Shown: positions 35,258 to 44,833 of the stretch, one piece after another
Layout: every line of letters starts with the position of its first letter
How positions within the stretch are numbered: the stretch's first letter is position 1
DNA from: Planctomycetota bacterium
Lineage (GTDB): Bacteria > Planctomycetota > B15-G4
Length of the DNA: 64,000 bases
Reading direction: 5' to 3'
NCBI GenBank assembly: GCA_021604805.1
Contig: BQJR01000001.1
Location: 372,001 to 436,000 of the forward strand
The notes under the pieces: generated by a model
Database searches by the model: none
What the model was told of the DNA's origin: nothing
What the model saw: the letters and a program-made list of their open reading frames with translations, nothing else
Translations under genes and position numbers: made by a program

Positions 35258-37851
35258 AGTTGCACCGCCCGTTTGCGGAAGCGCGCGCGCACGACCTCGG
35301 CGAGCGTGTTCAGCACGAAGGTCATCGCGAAGAGCACGAGGGCCGCGAGGAACAAGGTGCGGTAGTGCGTGCTCCCGCGCACGGCTTCGGGCAGCTCCAC
35401 CGCGATGTTCGCCGAGAGGGTGCGGAAGCCGTTGAACACGTTCCACTCCATGACGGCGGTGTTGCCGGTGGCCATGAGCACGATCATCGTCTCGCCCACA
35501 GCGCGTCCGAGGCCGATCATGAGCGCCGAGAACAAGCCGCTCATGGCCGCGGGGACGATCACGCGCGTGGCCGTCTGCCATTGCGTGGCGCCGGCGCCCA
35601 GTGAGGCCAGGCGCAGATGCTCGGGCACGGAGTTGAGTGCGTCTTCAGCCAGGGTGTAGATGATCGGGATGACGGCGAAGCCCATCACGAAACCCACGAT
35701 GAGCGCGTTGCGCTGCACATAGGTGTCGACCACACCGCCGCGCGGGTCGAGACCGACACCCGACAGCGCCTGGCTCACGAGGAAGGCCAGCACGCCGCCC
35801 CCGACCACGATCAGCGCGGCGCGCAGCAGGTCGAGACGCGCCATCCCCTGGCGGGTCGCGTTGCGGCGCGCACCGCGTCGGCGCAGTTGCACGGTGCGCC
35901 CCTCGATCATCGCCGTGGCGAGCAGCGCCAGCGGGAGCAGCAAGAAGAACCAGCCCCCGGCACCGCCGCCGCCTTGACCGTCGAGCCAGAGGATCAGGTC
36001 ACCGCCGAAACAAAGCGCCTCGAGTGCGGGGCCGACGAGCACCGAGAGCGACGCGCCGACCAACAACGCAGCTGTGATGCCGAGCAAGCGCGGCATGCCC
36101 GCCAAACGCACCGCGCTGGCGGCCGGCAACAACTGCCAGAGTTGCGCACCCAGCCAGAGGCACATGGGCACGCACAAGAACGACGCCAAGATGATCGGCA
36201 GCACGTTCTCCACGAAGGGCGCGATGACCAGCGCGGCGAGGAAGCCGAGCACCACGCTGGGCAAGCTCGCCATCATCTCGATGGCCGACTTGATCGGCGT
36301 GCGCACGCGTCGTGAGAGGAACTCGCTGGTGAAGATCGCGGCCAGCAACGCGAGCGGCGCGCCGAAGAGCATCGAGTAGAAGGTGGCCTTGAGCGTGCCG
36401 AAGATGAGCGGCATGAGACCGAGCTTCTCTTCGAAGTCATCGCTCCCCGACGACGACTGCCACACGTGTTGCGGGTCGGTGTAGCCCTCGTACCAGACGG
36501 TTCCGAACAGCGACCCGAGCGCAGCCTCAGGATGCTTCGGGTCGAGGAGACGCTGCGTGATCTGGCGCGTGCCGAGCAACACGAGGGCGTCTTCCTTGGG
36601 CGCCATGACGACCGCACGCAGATGCGCGTCGCCTTGCGAATCGGGCGTGGGCGGCAGGTAGGCCAGCTCTTGTTGACTCGTGACGTGCAGCAGACGCACG
36701 CCCCCGTCGGCATCGCCGAGAGCCAGCAAGCGCGTGCGGGGTGAGGGCGCCAGCGAGGTGATCGCCGGGCCGCTCTCGAGCAGCGTGTGGGCCTCGACGA
36801 GCAGCGCGCCGTCGGGTGTGCCGGCGTCGTCTGGTTTGATGCGGAACCAGGCGCTCAGGCGACCGTCGCTGTCGCCGACCAGCAGGGTGGAGCGCCCCAA
36901 GAGGAAACCGAGCGCGGTCACGCTCGCCTCGCCCTCGGCGACATCGAGCACTTCGGCCACGCGCGGGTCGTCGGCGTCACTCAGGTCGTGCCGCTCGAGA
37001 CGACCGTCGGCCCAACCAAGGTAGAGGTTGTCTCCCTGGCCGCTCAGCAGCAGGCGTGTCGGCGCGGCGCGCAGGCCGGTGGCGTAGCTCAGTGCGCGCT
37101 CCTTGGCACGCCGCGTGATCTTGCCCGTGAGCAAGTTCTTCGAGCTGCGCACTTCGAGATGACGCAGGCGTTCCGAGTCGTCGAAGGTCACCCACACGGT
37201 GCGCGAACCACTGTCCACGCGGTCGGCGAGGCGGATCGGCACGCCGGCGCCCGTGTCGAAGGGGTCTTCCACCCAGGGCTCGAAGCGCAACTGGCGCAGC
37301 ACGCCTTCACGCGTGCGTTCGACGACCGAGGCCCCCACCGCGATCGACTCGCCGGGTTGCAGCGCCACGATCGCGTCGTCGAGCGGGGCGTCGGCGCTGA
37401 GGAAGGTGGTGTCGAAAGCCAGCTCGGCGGTCGTGACCGAGCCGTCGCCGAAACCGAACACGAGCTGCTCACCACCCGGCGTGACGTTGAAAGCCGTGGG
37501 CGCTTGCGTGACCAGCGCACGCTCCTCCAGCAAATCGCCGGTGGCCAAGTGATGCACACGGGCATGACCACGCGCGTCGATCACGACCAGCATCTGGCGT
37601 GACGGATCCACGTGAGCGTGCCACGTGGCGCCGTCGTTCGCGCTCGCGATGGCCGTCTGCTGCGCGTCGCCGACCTCCGCGGCTCCGAAGAGCGGCAGCA
37701 CGACCCAGACCAGGAACACGAAGATGAGCGCGACGGCCAGGATCGTGCCCAGACCTCCCACCGTGATCATCGCGCTGCTGGCCCACTCGGCGAGGCGCAC
37801 GCTCAGACGTGTGCCGTGACGCTTGCGACCGGTGAAAGTCTTCTCAGACAT
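35254..37851 (-). CDS. pstC: Phosphate ABC transporter permease PstC, long form with extracytoplasmic propeller-like domain
   Basis: The 865-residue protein has an N-terminal span (MITVGGLGTILAVALIFVFLVWVVLPLF), then about 400 residues of repeated beta segments with WD40-like character (ARVHHLATGDLLEERALV, GWADGRLERHDLSD, GDSDGRLSAWFRIKPDD, LGDADGGVRLLHVTSQ). The permease domain follows from about 455 (LIFGTLKATFYSMLFGAPLALLAAIF), with an EAA loop EDALNSVPEHLRLASLGAGATQWQTA. Extra spans and a Gly-rich linker (GQGGGGAGG) split the permease part. Standard PstC is ~310 residues; gamma-proteobacterial long PstC also has a large extra domain. AGGA precedes the ATG by five bases. Confidence 0.93.
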   Translation of the reverse strand: MSEKTFTGRKRHGTRLSVRLAEWASSAMITVGGLGTILAVALIFVFLVWVVLPLFGAAEVGDAQQTAIASANDGATWHAHVDPSRQMLVVIDARGHARVHHLATGDLLEERALVTQAPTAFNVTPGGEQLVFGFGDGSVTTAELAFDTTFLSADAPLDDAIVALQPGESIAVGASVVERTREGVLRQLRFEPWVEDPFDTGAGVPIRLADRVDSGSRTVWVTFDDSERLRHLEVRSSKNLLTGKITRRAKERALSYATGLRAAPTRLLLSGQGDNLYLGWADGRLERHDLSDADDPRVAEVLDVAEGEASVTALGFLLGRSTLLVGDSDGRLSAWFRIKPDDAGTPDGALLVEAHTLLESGPAITSLAPSPRTRLLALGDADGGVRLLHVTSQQELAYLPPTPDSQGDAHLRAVVMAPKEDALVLLGTRQITQRLLDPKHPEAALGSLFGTVWYEGYTDPQHVWQSSSGSDDFEEKLGLMPLIFGTLKATFYSMLFGAPLALLAAIFTSEFLSRRVRTPIKSAIEMMASLPSVVLGFLAALVIAPFVENVLPIILASFLCVPMCLWLGAQLWQLLPAASAVRLAGMPRLLGITAALLVGASLSVLVGPALEALCFGGDLILWLDGQGGGGAGGWFFLLLPLALLATAMIEGRTVQLRRRGARRNATRQGMARLDLLRAALIVVGGGVLAFLVSQALSGVGLDPRGGVVDTYVQRNALIVGFVMGFAVIPIIYTLAEDALNSVPEHLRLASLGAGATQWQTATRVIVPAAMSGLFSALMIGLGRAVGETMIVLMATGNTAVMEWNVFNGFRTLSANIAVELPEAVRGSTHYRTLFLAALVLFAMTFVLNTLAEVVRARFRKRAVQL

Positions 37852-37934
37852 GCGGGTCCTCAGGCGCTGAATCGCGCACCGAGTGTGCCAAGAGGCACAC
37901 GCTCAATGCGACGCTCAGTGGGCCGGGAAGCGAT

Positions 37935-38936
37935 TCAGCCGTGTGGCGCGTCGGGCGTTTCGATGCCCAAGGAATGCAGCGTGTTGAGCGCGATCTCCGA
38001 GGTGACGGGGTAGTAGCCGGCCTTGATCACGTCGGCCTGACCCTGCTTGCTGAAGATGTACATGATGAACTCGCGACGCAGCGGATCGAGCTCCTCGTTC
38101 GGCGCTTTGTTCACGTAGAGCAACAGGAAGCGCGAGAGCGGGTACTCGCCGGTGTAGGCGTGCTGCGGTTCGGCGGGCACCGGGTCGTAGTCGTCGTCGA
38201 TGGAGAGCGGCACGGCGCGCACGTCGGCGGTCTTGTAGCCGATGCCGCTGTAACCCACGCCCGCCTTGTCGGTGGCCACACCTTGGATCACAGCGGAGCT
38301 GCCGGGTTGCTCCTTCACGTTGTCCTTGAAGTCACCCTTGAAGAGCGCGTTGCCCTTGAAGAAGCCGTAGGTGCCGCTGGCCGAGTTGCGACCATACAGG
38401 CTGATCGGGCGCGTGGCCCACTCGCCGCTGAGGCCGAGCTCGCCCCAGGTGCGCACGTTTTCAGCGGCGCCACCCTTGCGGGTCTTGGAGAACATGGCGT
38501 CGACCTGGCGCAGGCTCAGACCCTCGACCGGGTTGTCCTTGTGCACGTAGACCGCCAGCATGTCGATGCTCGTGGGCAGCGGCGTGGGCTGGTGGCCGTA
38601 GGCGTCTTCGAAGGAGTCGATCTCCTTGGCCTTCATCTCACGGCTCATGGGACCGAAGTTCGAGGTTCCGGCGATCAAGGACGGCGGCGCCGTGGAGCTG
38701 CCCTTGCCCTCGATCTCGATCTGCACGCTCGGGTACATACGCTTGAACCCCTCGCCCCAGAGGGTCATGAGGTTGTTCATCGTGTCCGAGCCGACACTCT
38801 TGATGCTGCCCGACACGCCGCTGATTTGCTCGTAATCCGGCAGTTTCTCATCGAGCGGAACAGCCTGAGCGGAGACGCCGGCCGCCATCAGCACGGCGGG
38901 CGCGAGCACACGGAGGGAGTTGCTGAGCAGCTTCAC
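37935..38936 (-). CDS. pstS: Periplasmic phosphate-binding protein
   Basis: The 333-residue protein has a GTG start after AAGGA, with a signal peptide (LLSNSLRVLAPAVLMAAGVSAQA). Phosphate-binding family blocks are present: ISGVSGSIKSVGSDTMNNLMTLW, IEGKGSSTAPPSLIAGTSNFGPMSREM and YGRNSASGTYGFF, where Ser/Thr/Arg residues coordinate phosphate. It delivers phosphate to PstCA. The upstream DNA is shared with a divergent hydrolase gene; I saw no convincing Pho box. A GAAGACTC pair at 38995-39002 and 39034-39041 is the only repeat found. Confidence 0.94.
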   Translation of the reverse strand: MKLLSNSLRVLAPAVLMAAGVSAQAVPLDEKLPDYEQISGVSGSIKSVGSDTMNNLMTLWGEGFKRMYPSVQIEIEGKGSSTAPPSLIAGTSNFGPMSREMKAKEIDSFEDAYGHQPTPLPTSIDMLAVYVHKDNPVEGLSLRQVDAMFSKTRKGGAAENVRTWGELGLSGEWATRPISLYGRNSASGTYGFFKGNALFKGDFKDNVKEQPGSSAVIQGVATDKAGVGYSGIGYKTADVRAVPLSIDDDYDPVPAEPQHAYTGEYPLSRFLLLYVNKAPNEELDPLRREFIMYIFSKQGQADVIKAGYYPVTSEIALNTLHSLGIETPDAPHG

Positions 38937-39071
38937 GTTGGTTCCTTGAAAGGAGGTCGGGAGACGCCTCGGAGCGTTCCTCTAGGCGTGAACAGAAGAC
39001 TCACTGGGGGTGTGCGGCACGTGCGAACTCCGTGAAGACTCGATGAGGGCCGAGCGACGCCGTTCAGTCGC

Positions 39072-39077
39072 TACAAT
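39072..39077 (+). promoter_or_regulatory. -10-like TACAAT before the AP-superfamily gene
   Basis: TACAAT is a five-of-six match to the sigma-70 -10 element, 33 bases upstream of the ATG at 39110. No recognisable -35 is at the expected distance, which would fit an activator-dependent promoter. The region lies between divergent phosphate-uptake and hydrolase genes. Confidence 0.35.
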
Positions 39078-39109
39078 CCCGCTCCCACGCCGCCCGAGCG
39101 CATTGAGAC

Positions 39110-41407
39110 ATGACCCCTCGCTTCCCCCAGTTGGCCGTCTTCACGGTGATCCTCGCGCTTTTCAGCTGTGGCTCAGAGCCCAGCCGCGTCGACCAGGAGC
39201 ACGATCTGCGGCCCGGTGACAGCCTGCTCGACGAGCCAGCGCGGCTGCGCGTCGAGCAACTGGCCCTGAGCAGCCTGCCCGCGGGGCTCCCGGAAGCGGC
39301 GGCCGGGGTGCTCATCACGCGCACCTTCTTGGTGCCGCCCACGCAGTGGTCGCTGAGTGAGCAGCCGGTGGAGGATTCCGACCTCCCGCGCCATGCGGGA
39401 CCTGCCGGCGACTACCAGCGCTACATCACGCGCCCTGCGCTGCGCCTCGACCTCGCGCTCGGGGACCAGTGGCTGCAGCACGCCGGGGAGCCGGCCAGCC
39501 CGCACGTCCCGCCACGCCGCCGCGGCCAAGACATGACGCGCATCGGCGATTGGACCGGCGCCGACAACCGCATCCACTTCCGCTGGGACGCCGAAGCCGG
39601 CGAGCTGCACGCCCTGGCTCAGCAGCTGCCCGAGCTCGTCGAGTACGGCTACCACTCCACGCGCGACAGCCTGATGGCCTACGTCGAGACTTCGCAGCCG
39701 GCCCCCGCCGACGCAGCCGACCTCGTGCGCAGGGTCACGCTCCAGGAGGTCGACCGGCCCGCCGTGCTGGCCCCGGCGCCGAGCGTACTGAGCGCCAGCG
39801 TCCGCCCGCTCGGCGACGCGCTGCGCGTGGCGGTCGGCGCGCTCCCCTTGGGTTTCGCCGATCGCAACGGACAGCTCGTGCGCGACGACACCCGCAGCGA
39901 CGGCACGACCTTCGCGGTCGACGTGGTCAACGCGGAGGGCGCCACGCGTCGCGTCTGGAGCCGACACGTGGTGCCGAGCGAAGGCTTCGTCACCGAAGAG
40001 GTCGACCTCTCCGACTTCAGCGACGAACTCATCGAGTTGCGACTCGTCACCGAGCCCGGCCCCCAGGGCGACGCCACTGCCGACTACGCCGTGTGGTCCG
40101 AGCTGCGGCTTGCCGGCAAGCCGCGCCGTGCACCGCAACGCCCGCACGTGCTGTTCATCGACGCCGACACTCTGCGCGCCGACAGCCTGGGCATGTACGG
40201 CGCCGAACGCCCGACCTCACCGCGACTCGACGCCTGGGCCGAATCGAAGGCCGTGATCTACGAGAACGGCAGCACCGCCGCGAATTGGACTCTGCCCTCC
40301 ACCGTGTCGATGCTCACGGGCCTGAGCGTCACGCAACACGGTGTGCGAGAGTTCCCGCGTGTGCTCACCGAAGACGCCGAACCGCTCGCCCTGCGTCTCA
40401 AGCGCGCCGGTTACGAGACCTACGCGCGCACCGACGGCGGCTTCGTGAACGCCGCGTTCGGCTTCCACCTGGGCTTCGACGTCTTCGACTTCAACGCCTA
40501 CCCGCACGCGGAGCACTTCCAACGCGGATGGAAGGCCGAACTCGAACACCTGCGTTCGCGCCGCAGCGAACGGCCGGCGTTCTACTTCCTGCAGACCTAC
40601 ATGGTGCACGCGCCGTACATGCAAGACCGGCGCTTCGCCGACGAAGAGCCGCGCTACACCGGCCCCTTCACCGAGACGCGCATCACGCAGCAGTACCACA
40701 AGCAAGTGCTGCAAGGCACGGCGCCCGAGATGACCGCCGACGATTGGGAGTACCTGCGCGCGCTCTACGACGCTGGCGTGCGACGCATGGACGACGTGGT
40801 CATGGACTTCCTCGACGGCGCTGCCGACGTCTTCGGCGACGAACCGTACGTGGTGATCTTCACCTCCGACCACGGCGAAGAGCTCGCCGATCACGGCCTC
40901 TTCGGTCACGGACACACGCTCTTCCGCGAGCAGCTCGCCGTGCCCTTCGTGCTTCAGTTCCCCGACGGACGCACGGGTCGTGAACGCGCCCCCGTGAGCA
41001 GCCTCGACCTCGTGCCCACCGTGCTGGAGCTCGCCGGCCTCCCCGTCGACGAACACCTCGCAGGGCGTTCACTGCTCGGCACGCTCCCCCAACGCCGCTT
41101 GCTCATCGCCGAAGACGACCAGCTCACGGCCGGGCAGCTCGACGGTTGGAAGCTGTTCTCGGGGCGCTCGAACTCCTACGGCTGGAAGCACGACGGCCAG
41201 AGCCTGTTCCGCTCGAGCAGCGATCCGATGGATGCGCACGACGTGCTCACGGAACACGACGACGTCGCGCGAGGCCTGCAAGACCAGATCGACGCCTTCC
41301 ACTCCACCCACCCACCGCGCTTCGACACCGAGGCCGCCGCCGAAGCGGTGGACCCCGCGGTCGTGGAGCAACTCAAAGCGCTCGGCTACCTCGGCGAGGA
41401 CGGCTGA
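39110..41407 (+). CDS. AP-superfamily (sulfatase-fold) lipoprotein hydrolase with a Thr nucleophile
   Basis: The 765-residue protein has a signal with lipobox LALFSC. About 330 residues of beta-rich sequence precede the enzyme domain, which starts at RPHVLFIDADTLRADSLGMYG. Metal-ligand blocks are intact: DADTLRAD and, near residue 585, FTSDHGEELADHGLFGHGHTLFREQ. The position that in sulfatases carries the formylglycine motif C/S-x-P-x-R reads T394-L-P-S-T398, so neither the modified Cys/Ser nor the Arg is present. Thr nucleophiles are known in AP-superfamily phosphatases and phosphotransferases. Together with its place beside pstS, a phosphoester substrate is at least as likely as a sulfate ester. 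This is inference. Confidence 0.85.
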   Translation: MTPRFPQLAVFTVILALFSCGSEPSRVDQEHDLRPGDSLLDEPARLRVEQLALSSLPAGLPEAAAGVLITRTFLVPPTQWSLSEQPVEDSDLPRHAGPAGDYQRYITRPALRLDLALGDQWLQHAGEPASPHVPPRRRGQDMTRIGDWTGADNRIHFRWDAEAGELHALAQQLPELVEYGYHSTRDSLMAYVETSQPAPADAADLVRRVTLQEVDRPAVLAPAPSVLSASVRPLGDALRVAVGALPLGFADRNGQLVRDDTRSDGTTFAVDVVNAEGATRRVWSRHVVPSEGFVTEEVDLSDFSDELIELRLVTEPGPQGDATADYAVWSELRLAGKPRRAPQRPHVLFIDADTLRADSLGMYGAERPTSPRLDAWAESKAVIYENGSTAANWTLPSTVSMLTGLSVTQHGVREFPRVLTEDAEPLALRLKRAGYETYARTDGGFVNAAFGFHLGFDVFDFNAYPHAEHFQRGWKAELEHLRSRRSERPAFYFLQTYMVHAPYMQDRRFADEEPRYTGPFTETRITQQYHKQVLQGTAPEMTADDWEYLRALYDAGVRRMDDVVMDFLDGAADVFGDEPYVVIFTSDHGEELADHGLFGHGHTLFREQLAVPFVLQFPDGRTGRERAPVSSLDLVPTVLELAGLPVDEHLAGRSLLGTLPQRRLLIAEDDQLTAGQLDGWKLFSGRSNSYGWKHDGQSLFRSSSDPMDAHDVLTEHDDVARGLQDQIDAFHSTHPPRFDTEAAAEAVDPAVVEQLKALGYLGEDG

Positions 41408-41441
41408 AGCGCGCGCACCGCTGACGCGGGCCGCGCCTCGC

Positions 41442-42998
41442 TCACTCCCACTCGATCGTGGCGGGCGGCTTGCTCGACACGTCGTAGACCACGCGGTTGA
41501 TCCCGGCGACCTCGTTGATGATGCGGTTGCTCACCTTGCCGAGCAGCTCGTAGGGCAGGCGCGACCAGTCGGCAGTCATGAAGTCGTGCGTGTCGACACA
41601 GCGCAGCGCGAGCACGTTCTCGTAGGTGCGCGCGTCGCCCATCACGCCCACGGACTTCACGGGCAGCAGCACGCAGAAGGCCTGGCTCGTCTTGGCCATC
41701 CAGCCGCTGTCTTCGAGTTCGAAGCGGAAGATCGCGTCGGCTTCGCGCAGGATGTCGAGACGTTCGGTCGTGAGCGCGCCAGGGCAACGTACGGCGAGAC
41801 CCGGACCCGGGAAGGGATGTCGCTGCACGAGCTTCTCGGGCAAGCCGAGACGCCGGCCGAGCTCGCGGACTTCGTCTTTGAACAAGTCGCGGAAGGGTTC
41901 GATGAGCTCGAACTTCAGGTCGTCGGGGAGGCCACCCACGTTGTGGTGCGTCTTGATCGTGTGGCTCGGGCCGCCGTGCGCGGCCACCGACTCGATGACA
42001 TCCGGGTAGAGCGTGCCTTGCGCGAGGAAGGCGGCGTCGCTCTCGGCGCGCGCGGCGTCGGCGAAGACGTCGATGAACACCTTGCCGATGGCGCGACGCT
42101 TGGCTTCGGGGTCGCTCTCACCTTCGAGTTCGCTCATGAAGCGCTCGGTCGCGTCGACGTGGCGCAGCTTGATGCCGAAGCCGCTGCCGAACGTGTCCAC
42201 GACTTGCTGGGCCTCGTCCTTCCGGAGCAAACCGTTGTCGACGAACACGCAGGTGAGTTGCTCGCCGAGCGCGTGATGCAAGAGCAGCGCCAGGCTGCTG
42301 CTGTCGACGCCGCCCGAGAGCCCGCACAGCACGTGACCGCTGCCGACCTGTTCGCGGATCGCCGCGCTGGCCTGCTCCAGGAAGGAGCCCATCTCCCAGC
42401 TCGGTTCGGCGCCGCAGCGCTTCAGCAGGAAGTCGGCCAGGATCTCGCGGCCGTGTTCGCTGTGCGTGACCTCGGGGTGGAACTGCAGGCCGAGGAAGTT
42501 GCCGTTGCGACCTTCGACCACGGCGAAGGGGCAGGTGTCGGAGTGACCGAGTGCCGCGAAGCCGTCGGGCAACTTCGTGACCTTGTCGCCATGACTCATC
42601 CACACGACCGACTTGGCGGGCGCACCCGGAAGGCCGTCGGCTCGCAACTCGGTGCGACCGTATTCACCGCCACCCGTGCCGCGTTCCACCGTGCCGCCGA
42701 GCGCGTGCATCGTGGCCTGCAAGCCGTAACAGATGCCGAGCACGGGCACGCCCTGATCGAGCAGCGCCATGTCGACCTGCGGTGCGCCCTCGTCGTAGAC
42801 CGAGTTCGGGCCGCCACTCAAGATCACGCCTTTGAGGTGTTCGCGGTCGCCCACGATCGTGTCGAGCGGCGTGTCGTAGTTGAAGATGCGGCAGAACACA
42901 CCGGCTTCGCGCACGCGACGCGCGATCAACTGCGTGAACTGGCTGCCGTAGTCGACGATGGCGACGGTGTCGTGTCGCTCACCGAGGGAAGTGCTCAT
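41442..42998 (-). CDS. guaA: GMP synthase (glutamine-hydrolysing)
   Basis: The 518-residue enzyme converts XMP to GMP with glutamine and ATP. The class-I glutaminase domain has the nucleophile C90 in GICYGLQ and a catalytic His-x-Glu in LQFHPEVTHSEHG. The ATP-pyrophosphatase P-loop is LSGGVDSSSLALLL, and the dimerisation domain ends with the conserved KPPATIEWE. I start at the ATG at 42998; an upstream ATG/GTG extension (MRRRLRDTRL) is unlike the family N-terminus. It lies 72 bases downstream of guaB in the same orientation, so IMP-to-GMP conversion is encoded together. Confidence 0.96.
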   Translation of the reverse strand: MSTSLGERHDTVAIVDYGSQFTQLIARRVREAGVFCRIFNYDTPLDTIVGDREHLKGVILSGGPNSVYDEGAPQVDMALLDQGVPVLGICYGLQATMHALGGTVERGTGGGEYGRTELRADGLPGAPAKSVVWMSHGDKVTKLPDGFAALGHSDTCPFAVVEGRNGNFLGLQFHPEVTHSEHGREILADFLLKRCGAEPSWEMGSFLEQASAAIREQVGSGHVLCGLSGGVDSSSLALLLHHALGEQLTCVFVDNGLLRKDEAQQVVDTFGSGFGIKLRHVDATERFMSELEGESDPEAKRRAIGKVFIDVFADAARAESDAAFLAQGTLYPDVIESVAAHGGPSHTIKTHHNVGGLPDDLKFELIEPFRDLFKDEVRELGRRLGLPEKLVQRHPFPGPGLAVRCPGALTTERLDILREADAIFRFELEDSGWMAKTSQAFCVLLPVKSVGVMGDARTYENVLALRCVDTHDFMTADWSRLPYELLGKVSNRIINEVAGINRVVYDVSSKPPATIEWE

Positions 42999-43070
42999 AA
43001 GCCGGGTGTCTCGCAGGCGTCGTCGCAACCGGTGCCGCGCGTGGGCGCGGCGTGCTGCGCCAGGACGCGC

Positions 43071-44633
43071 TCAGGAATGGGTGTGGTAGTTGGGCGCTTC
43101 CTTGGTGATCTCGATGTCGTGCGGATGGTTCTCGCGCAGCGCGGCGGGCGACACGCGCACGAAGCGCGCGTGCGTGCGCAGCTCGGGCAGCGTGGCGACG
43201 CCGAGGTAACCCATGCCGGAGCGCAACCCGCCCACGAGCTGATACACAAAGGGTCCGAGCGGGCCCTTGTAAGGCACCAAGCCCTCGACACCTTCGGGGA
43301 CGAGCTTGTCGGTGGTGGCTACGTCGCTCTGGGCGTAGCGATCTTTGCTGCCTTCCATCATGGCGCCGATCGAGCCCATGCCGCGCACGGTCTTGTAGCT
43401 GCGGCCCTTGTAGAGCACCGACTCGCCGGGGCTCTCGTCGAGGCCGGCGAAGAGCGAGCCGATCATCACCGACTCGGCGCCGACGGCGAGCGCCTTGACC
43501 ACGTCGCCACTGTGCTGGATGCCACCGTCGGCGATCACCGGCACGCCGGCCGGGCCTGCGACCGAGACCACGTTGCCGACCGCCGTGAGCTGCGGCACGC
43601 CGACACCCGCGACGACGCGCGTGGTGCAGATCGAGCCGGGGCCGATGCCGACCTTGAGGCCGTCGGCGCCGGCTTCGATGAGGTCGGCGGCGGCTTCGGC
43701 CGTGGCGATGTTGCCGGCCACGACGTCGATGTCGAAGCGCTGCTTGATGGCGCGCACGGTCTCGACCACGTTGGCGCTGTGACCGTGCGCCGTGTCGACG
43801 ACGACCACGTCGACATCAGCTTCCACGAGCGCGGCCACGCGGTCGAGTTCGTGCACCCCCACCGCTGCGCCGACGCGCAGTCGGCCTTCGGCGTCGCGAC
43901 AGGCTTGCGGCCACTTGGCGGCCTCGTTGATGTCGCGGATGGTGATCAGCCCGGCGAGCTCACCGGTTTCGCTCACCAACAAGAGCTTCTCGATCTTGTT
44001 CGCGTGCAGCGTGTCTTTGGCTTCGTCGAGCGACGTGCCGGGCATGCCGGTGACCAAGCTCGTGGTCATGATCTCGGCGATGCGCACGTCGTCGCTGCGG
44101 TGGAAGCGCAGGTCGCGGTTCGTGAGGATGCCCACGACCTTGCCGTCGTCGCCGATGATCGGGAGGCCGGAGATGCGTTGCGCGTCCATGATCGCGCGCG
44201 CCTCGCCGATGGTGGCGTTGGGCGGCAGCGTGACCGGGTCGGCGATGACGCCGTGCGCGCTGCGTTTCACCTTGCGCACCTCGGCCACTTGCTCGGCCGG
44301 TGGCAGGTTCTTGTGGATGATGCCCATGCCGCCCGAGCGCGCCAGCGCGATGGCCAGCTCCGACTCGGTGACCGTGTCCATCGCCGCTGACAGCAGCGGG
44401 ATGTTCAGCTCCACGCGTCGACTCAAGCGAGTTCGCGTGGAGACCGCGCTCGGCAAGATGTCCGAGCGACGCGGCACGAGCAGCACATCGTCGAAGGTGA
44501 GACCTTCTCCGAGCACCTGCTCACTGAGGGAGGGAGACGTCGGCGAGCCGCTTGAAGCCTGCGAGCTGCCGCCGGGAGAAGCTTTTTGGGCGCCGCCAGA
44601 AGAGGAGGCGTTGCCAGCCGTGACCGTTTCCAT
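43071..44633 (-). CDS. guaB: IMP dehydrogenase
   Basis: The enzyme oxidises IMP to XMP with NAD+, the rate-limiting step to guanine nucleotides. From the ATG at 44633 it has 520 residues; an upstream TTG at 44678 would add 15. A low-complexity Ser/Gly extension precedes the normal start [19 protein letters not shown]. Two CBS domains are at about 130-250, and the active-site loop [20 protein letters not shown] contains the catalytic Cys. The C-terminal [15 protein letters not shown] flap is normal. The leader contains a strong hairpin followed by TCTTTT on the coding strand, which may control expression. Confidence 0.95.
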   Translation of the reverse strand: METVTAGNASSSGGAQKASPGGSSQASSGSPTSPSLSEQVLGEGLTFDDVLLVPRRSDILPSAVSTRTRLSRRVELNIPLLSAAMDTVTESELAIALARSGGMGIIHKNLPPAEQVAEVRKVKRSAHGVIADPVTLPPNATIGEARAIMDAQRISGLPIIGDDGKVVGILTNRDLRFHRSDDVRIAEIMTTSLVTGMPGTSLDEAKDTLHANKIEKLLLVSETGELAGLITIRDINEAAKWPQACRDAEGRLRVGAAVGVHELDRVAALVEADVDVVVVDTAHGHSANVVETVRAIKQRFDIDVVAGNIATAEAAADLIEAGADGLKVGIGPGSICTTRVVAGVGVPQLTAVGNVVSVAGPAGVPVIADGGIQHSGDVVKALAVGAESVMIGSLFAGLDESPGESVLYKGRSYKTVRGMGSIGAMMEGSKDRYAQSDVATTDKLVPEGVEGLVPYKGPLGPFVYQLVGGLRSGMGYLGVATLPELRTHARFVRVSPAALRENHPHDIEITKEAPNYHTHS

Positions 44634-44676
44634 CGGGCGATTGGACCACAAGCCGAGCGCCGTTGGAACCTCGCGC

Positions 44677-44722
44677 AAAAGAGCTCGGGCCCCCAGGGGA
44701 CGAATCCCTTGGAGGCCCGAGC
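44677..44722 (-). terminator. Terminator-like hairpin in the guaB leader (possible attenuator)
   Basis: GCTCGGGCCCCCAGGGGA (44683-44700) and TCCCTTGGAGGCCCGAGC (44705-44722) pair over 18 positions with one G-U and one mismatch, closed by CGAA. On the minus strand the stem is followed at once by TCTTTT (44682-44677), making an intrinsic-terminator structure 44 bases before the guaB ATG. It may end the upstream ligase transcript, or attenuate guaB if that promoter lies upstream. Confidence 0.72.
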
Positions 44723-44765
44723 CGCGAGAAGAAGGAGGAGAGTGACACTAGCTATCGAGGAAAGG

Positions 44766-44785
44766 GGTGGGTGACTTGACCCACC
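44766..44785 (-). terminator. Second hairpin upstream of guaB
   Basis: GGTGGGT (44766-44772) and ACCCACC (44779-44785) pair perfectly around GACTTG. It lies 49 bases after the stop of the ligase gene. It could be the end of that transcript, or the first hairpin of a two-hairpin guaB leader. Confidence 0.45.
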
Positions 44786-44833
44786 GAGTGAGAACTTTCC
44801 CAACTGTGTCGACGGGGCGCCGCAACCGGGGCT

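Noticed and set aside
38937..39071. Pho box upstream of pstS
   Set aside because: Only loose TTCAC/CTGTTCA fragments and a GAAGACTC pair are present; none has the 11-base periodic repeat.
41232..44390. 1,052-codon plus-strand frame across guaA and guaB
   Set aside because: It is antisense to two unmistakable enzymes and contains no domain.
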